A stretch of DNA of 6,176 nt from assembly GCA_902797195.1 (NCBI GenBank), contig CADBRY010000143.1:1-6176 (forward strand), written 5' to 3'. Origin of the DNA: an uncultured Eubacteriales bacterium. GTDB lineage: Bacteria > Bacillota > Clostridia > Peptostreptococcales > Anaerovoracaceae. The position numbers and the translations under genes are program-made. The notes below the pieces were generated by a model that saw only the letters and a program-made list of their open reading frames with translations, was not told the DNA's origin and did no database searches. This document shows positions 5,453-6,176 of this stretch, in pieces (the stretch's first letter is position 1; every line of letters starts with the position of its first letter).

Positions 5453-6176
5453 ATGGGACAGCTTATTCTGCCTGAGGGATATACACCTCAGATCGACTAC
5501 ATGGAGAGCCAGAGGGCTATCAAAAAAATCAAGGATTTTTTTCAGCAGGAACTCGCATACGGACTGAAACTCAGGAGGGTGTCGGCGCCTCTCTTCGTGG
5601 CGCCGGAAACAGGGCTCAACGATAACCTGAATGGCGTTGAGAGGACCGTAAGCTTTACCGTGAAGGATATGGGCGAGAAGGAAGTTGAGATCGTCCAGTC
5701 ACTGGCAAAGTGGAAGAGGATGGCCCTTGGAAGGTATGGGTTCAAACACGGTACGGGCCTCTACACGGACATGAACGCCATAAGAAGGGACGAGGAACTT
5801 GACAACCTCCACTCCATATATGTGGATCAGTGGGACTGGGAAAAGGTGATCACCCCGGAAGACAGGACAACGGAATACCTCCACGAGACTGTAAACACCC
5901 TTTACAACGCCCTGAAGAACCTTAACGACTTTGTAAACAGGCATTATAACGAGCTTAAGACGGACATGCCCAACGAGATTTTCTTCATAACATCTCAGGA
6001 GCTTGAGGATCGTTTTCCCAATATGACTCCAAAAGAGAGGGAGGATGCCATCGCCAGGGAAGAGAGAGCTGTATTCATAGAAAAAATAGGCGGTACCCTG
6101 AAGTCAGGCGAAAAACACGACGGCAGAGCTCCGGACTACGACGACTGGGAACTTAATGGAGATATAATCTTCTGGA
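5453..6176 (+). CDS. asnA: aspartate-ammonia ligase (asparagine synthetase A), 3' end outside the window
   Basis: The first 241 residues of AsnA, which makes asparagine from aspartate, ammonia and ATP with release of AMP and PPi, using a class II aminoacyl-tRNA-synthetase-like fold in the cytoplasm. Recognisable blocks are [13 protein letters not shown] (54-66), [13 protein letters not shown] (81-93), [13 protein letters not shown] (102-114), [11 protein letters not shown] (120-130), [13 protein letters not shown] (177-189) and [11 protein letters not shown] (222-232) followed by LNGDI (234-238). E. coli AsnA has 330 residues, so roughly the last quarter, including the C-terminal glycine-rich motif, is missing here because the window ends. 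The start ATG has GGAGG 5 nt upstream. The 19-nt gap behind queH and the lack of a promoter between them indicate an operon. No T-box or Asn-specific leader is seen. Confidence 0.96.
   Translation, partial: MGQLILPEGYTPQIDYMESQRAIKKIKDFFQQELAYGLKLRRVSAPLFVAPETGLNDNLNGVERTVSFTVKDMGEKEVEIVQSLAKWKRMALGRYGFKHGTGLYTDMNAIRRDEELDNLHSIYVDQWDWEKVITPEDRTTEYLHETVNTLYNALKNLNDFVNRHYNELKTDMPNEIFFITSQELEDRFPNMTPKEREDAIAREERAVFIEKIGGTLKSGEKHDGRAPDYDDWELNGDIIFW

Overview
The window looks like a chromosomal segment of a Gram-positive anaerobe of the class Clostridia, most likely Lachnospiraceae (Butyrivibrio/Roseburia-like). This rests on moderate GC, CCA-encoded tRNAs packed in a short-spaced cluster, strong GGAGG-type ribosome binding sites, a cobalamin-independent QueH and an AsnA-type asparagine synthetase. 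The taxonomic call is inference; there is no rRNA or other marker to fix it.

Layout: (1) 1-412 is the 3' end of a tRNA cluster: a partial tRNA, probably Ser, then Trp(CCA), Pro(TGG), a CAT-anticodon tRNA (elongator Met or Ile2) and Phe(GAA). A Rho-independent terminator follows at 419-449. (2) 478-3303, plus strand, holds two cell-envelope genes: a GT2 glycosyltransferase of the polyprenyl-phosphate sugar synthase type with two C-terminal membrane helices, and a large polytopic membrane protein resembling DUF6020/GT-C glycosyltransferases. (3) 3270-4247, minus strand, is a TIGR01212 (YhcC/YtqA) radical SAM protein that converges on and overlaps the membrane gene by 34 nt. It has a well-formed sigma-A-type promoter. 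(4) 4248-4731 is a 484-nt divergent intergenic region with a promoter for each side and about 290 nt of unassigned sequence between them, including a 52-nt imperfect hairpin. (5) 4732 to the right edge, plus strand, holds queH (epoxyqueuosine reductase) followed after 19 nt by asnA (aspartate-ammonia ligase), which runs off the window.

How the genes may work together: the GT2 enzyme would charge a polyprenyl phosphate with a sugar on the cytoplasmic face, and the GT-C-like protein could use that lipid-linked sugar outside; a GtrA-like flippase is not seen here. On the right, the radical SAM protein (a family that includes the YtqA/MnmL branch linked to wobble-uridine modification) and QueH (last step of queuosine synthesis in GUN-anticodon tRNAs) face each other across one intergenic region, with asparagine synthesis cotranscribed with queH. 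Together with the tRNA cluster this gives a translation/tRNA-modification flavour, but shared regulation is not shown.

No mobile element, CRISPR array or clearly new multi-gene system is visible. The least explained items are the GT2/DUF6020 pair, the 52-nt intergenic hairpin, the linker-like insertion in the radical SAM protein and the embedded terminator candidate in the convergent overlap.
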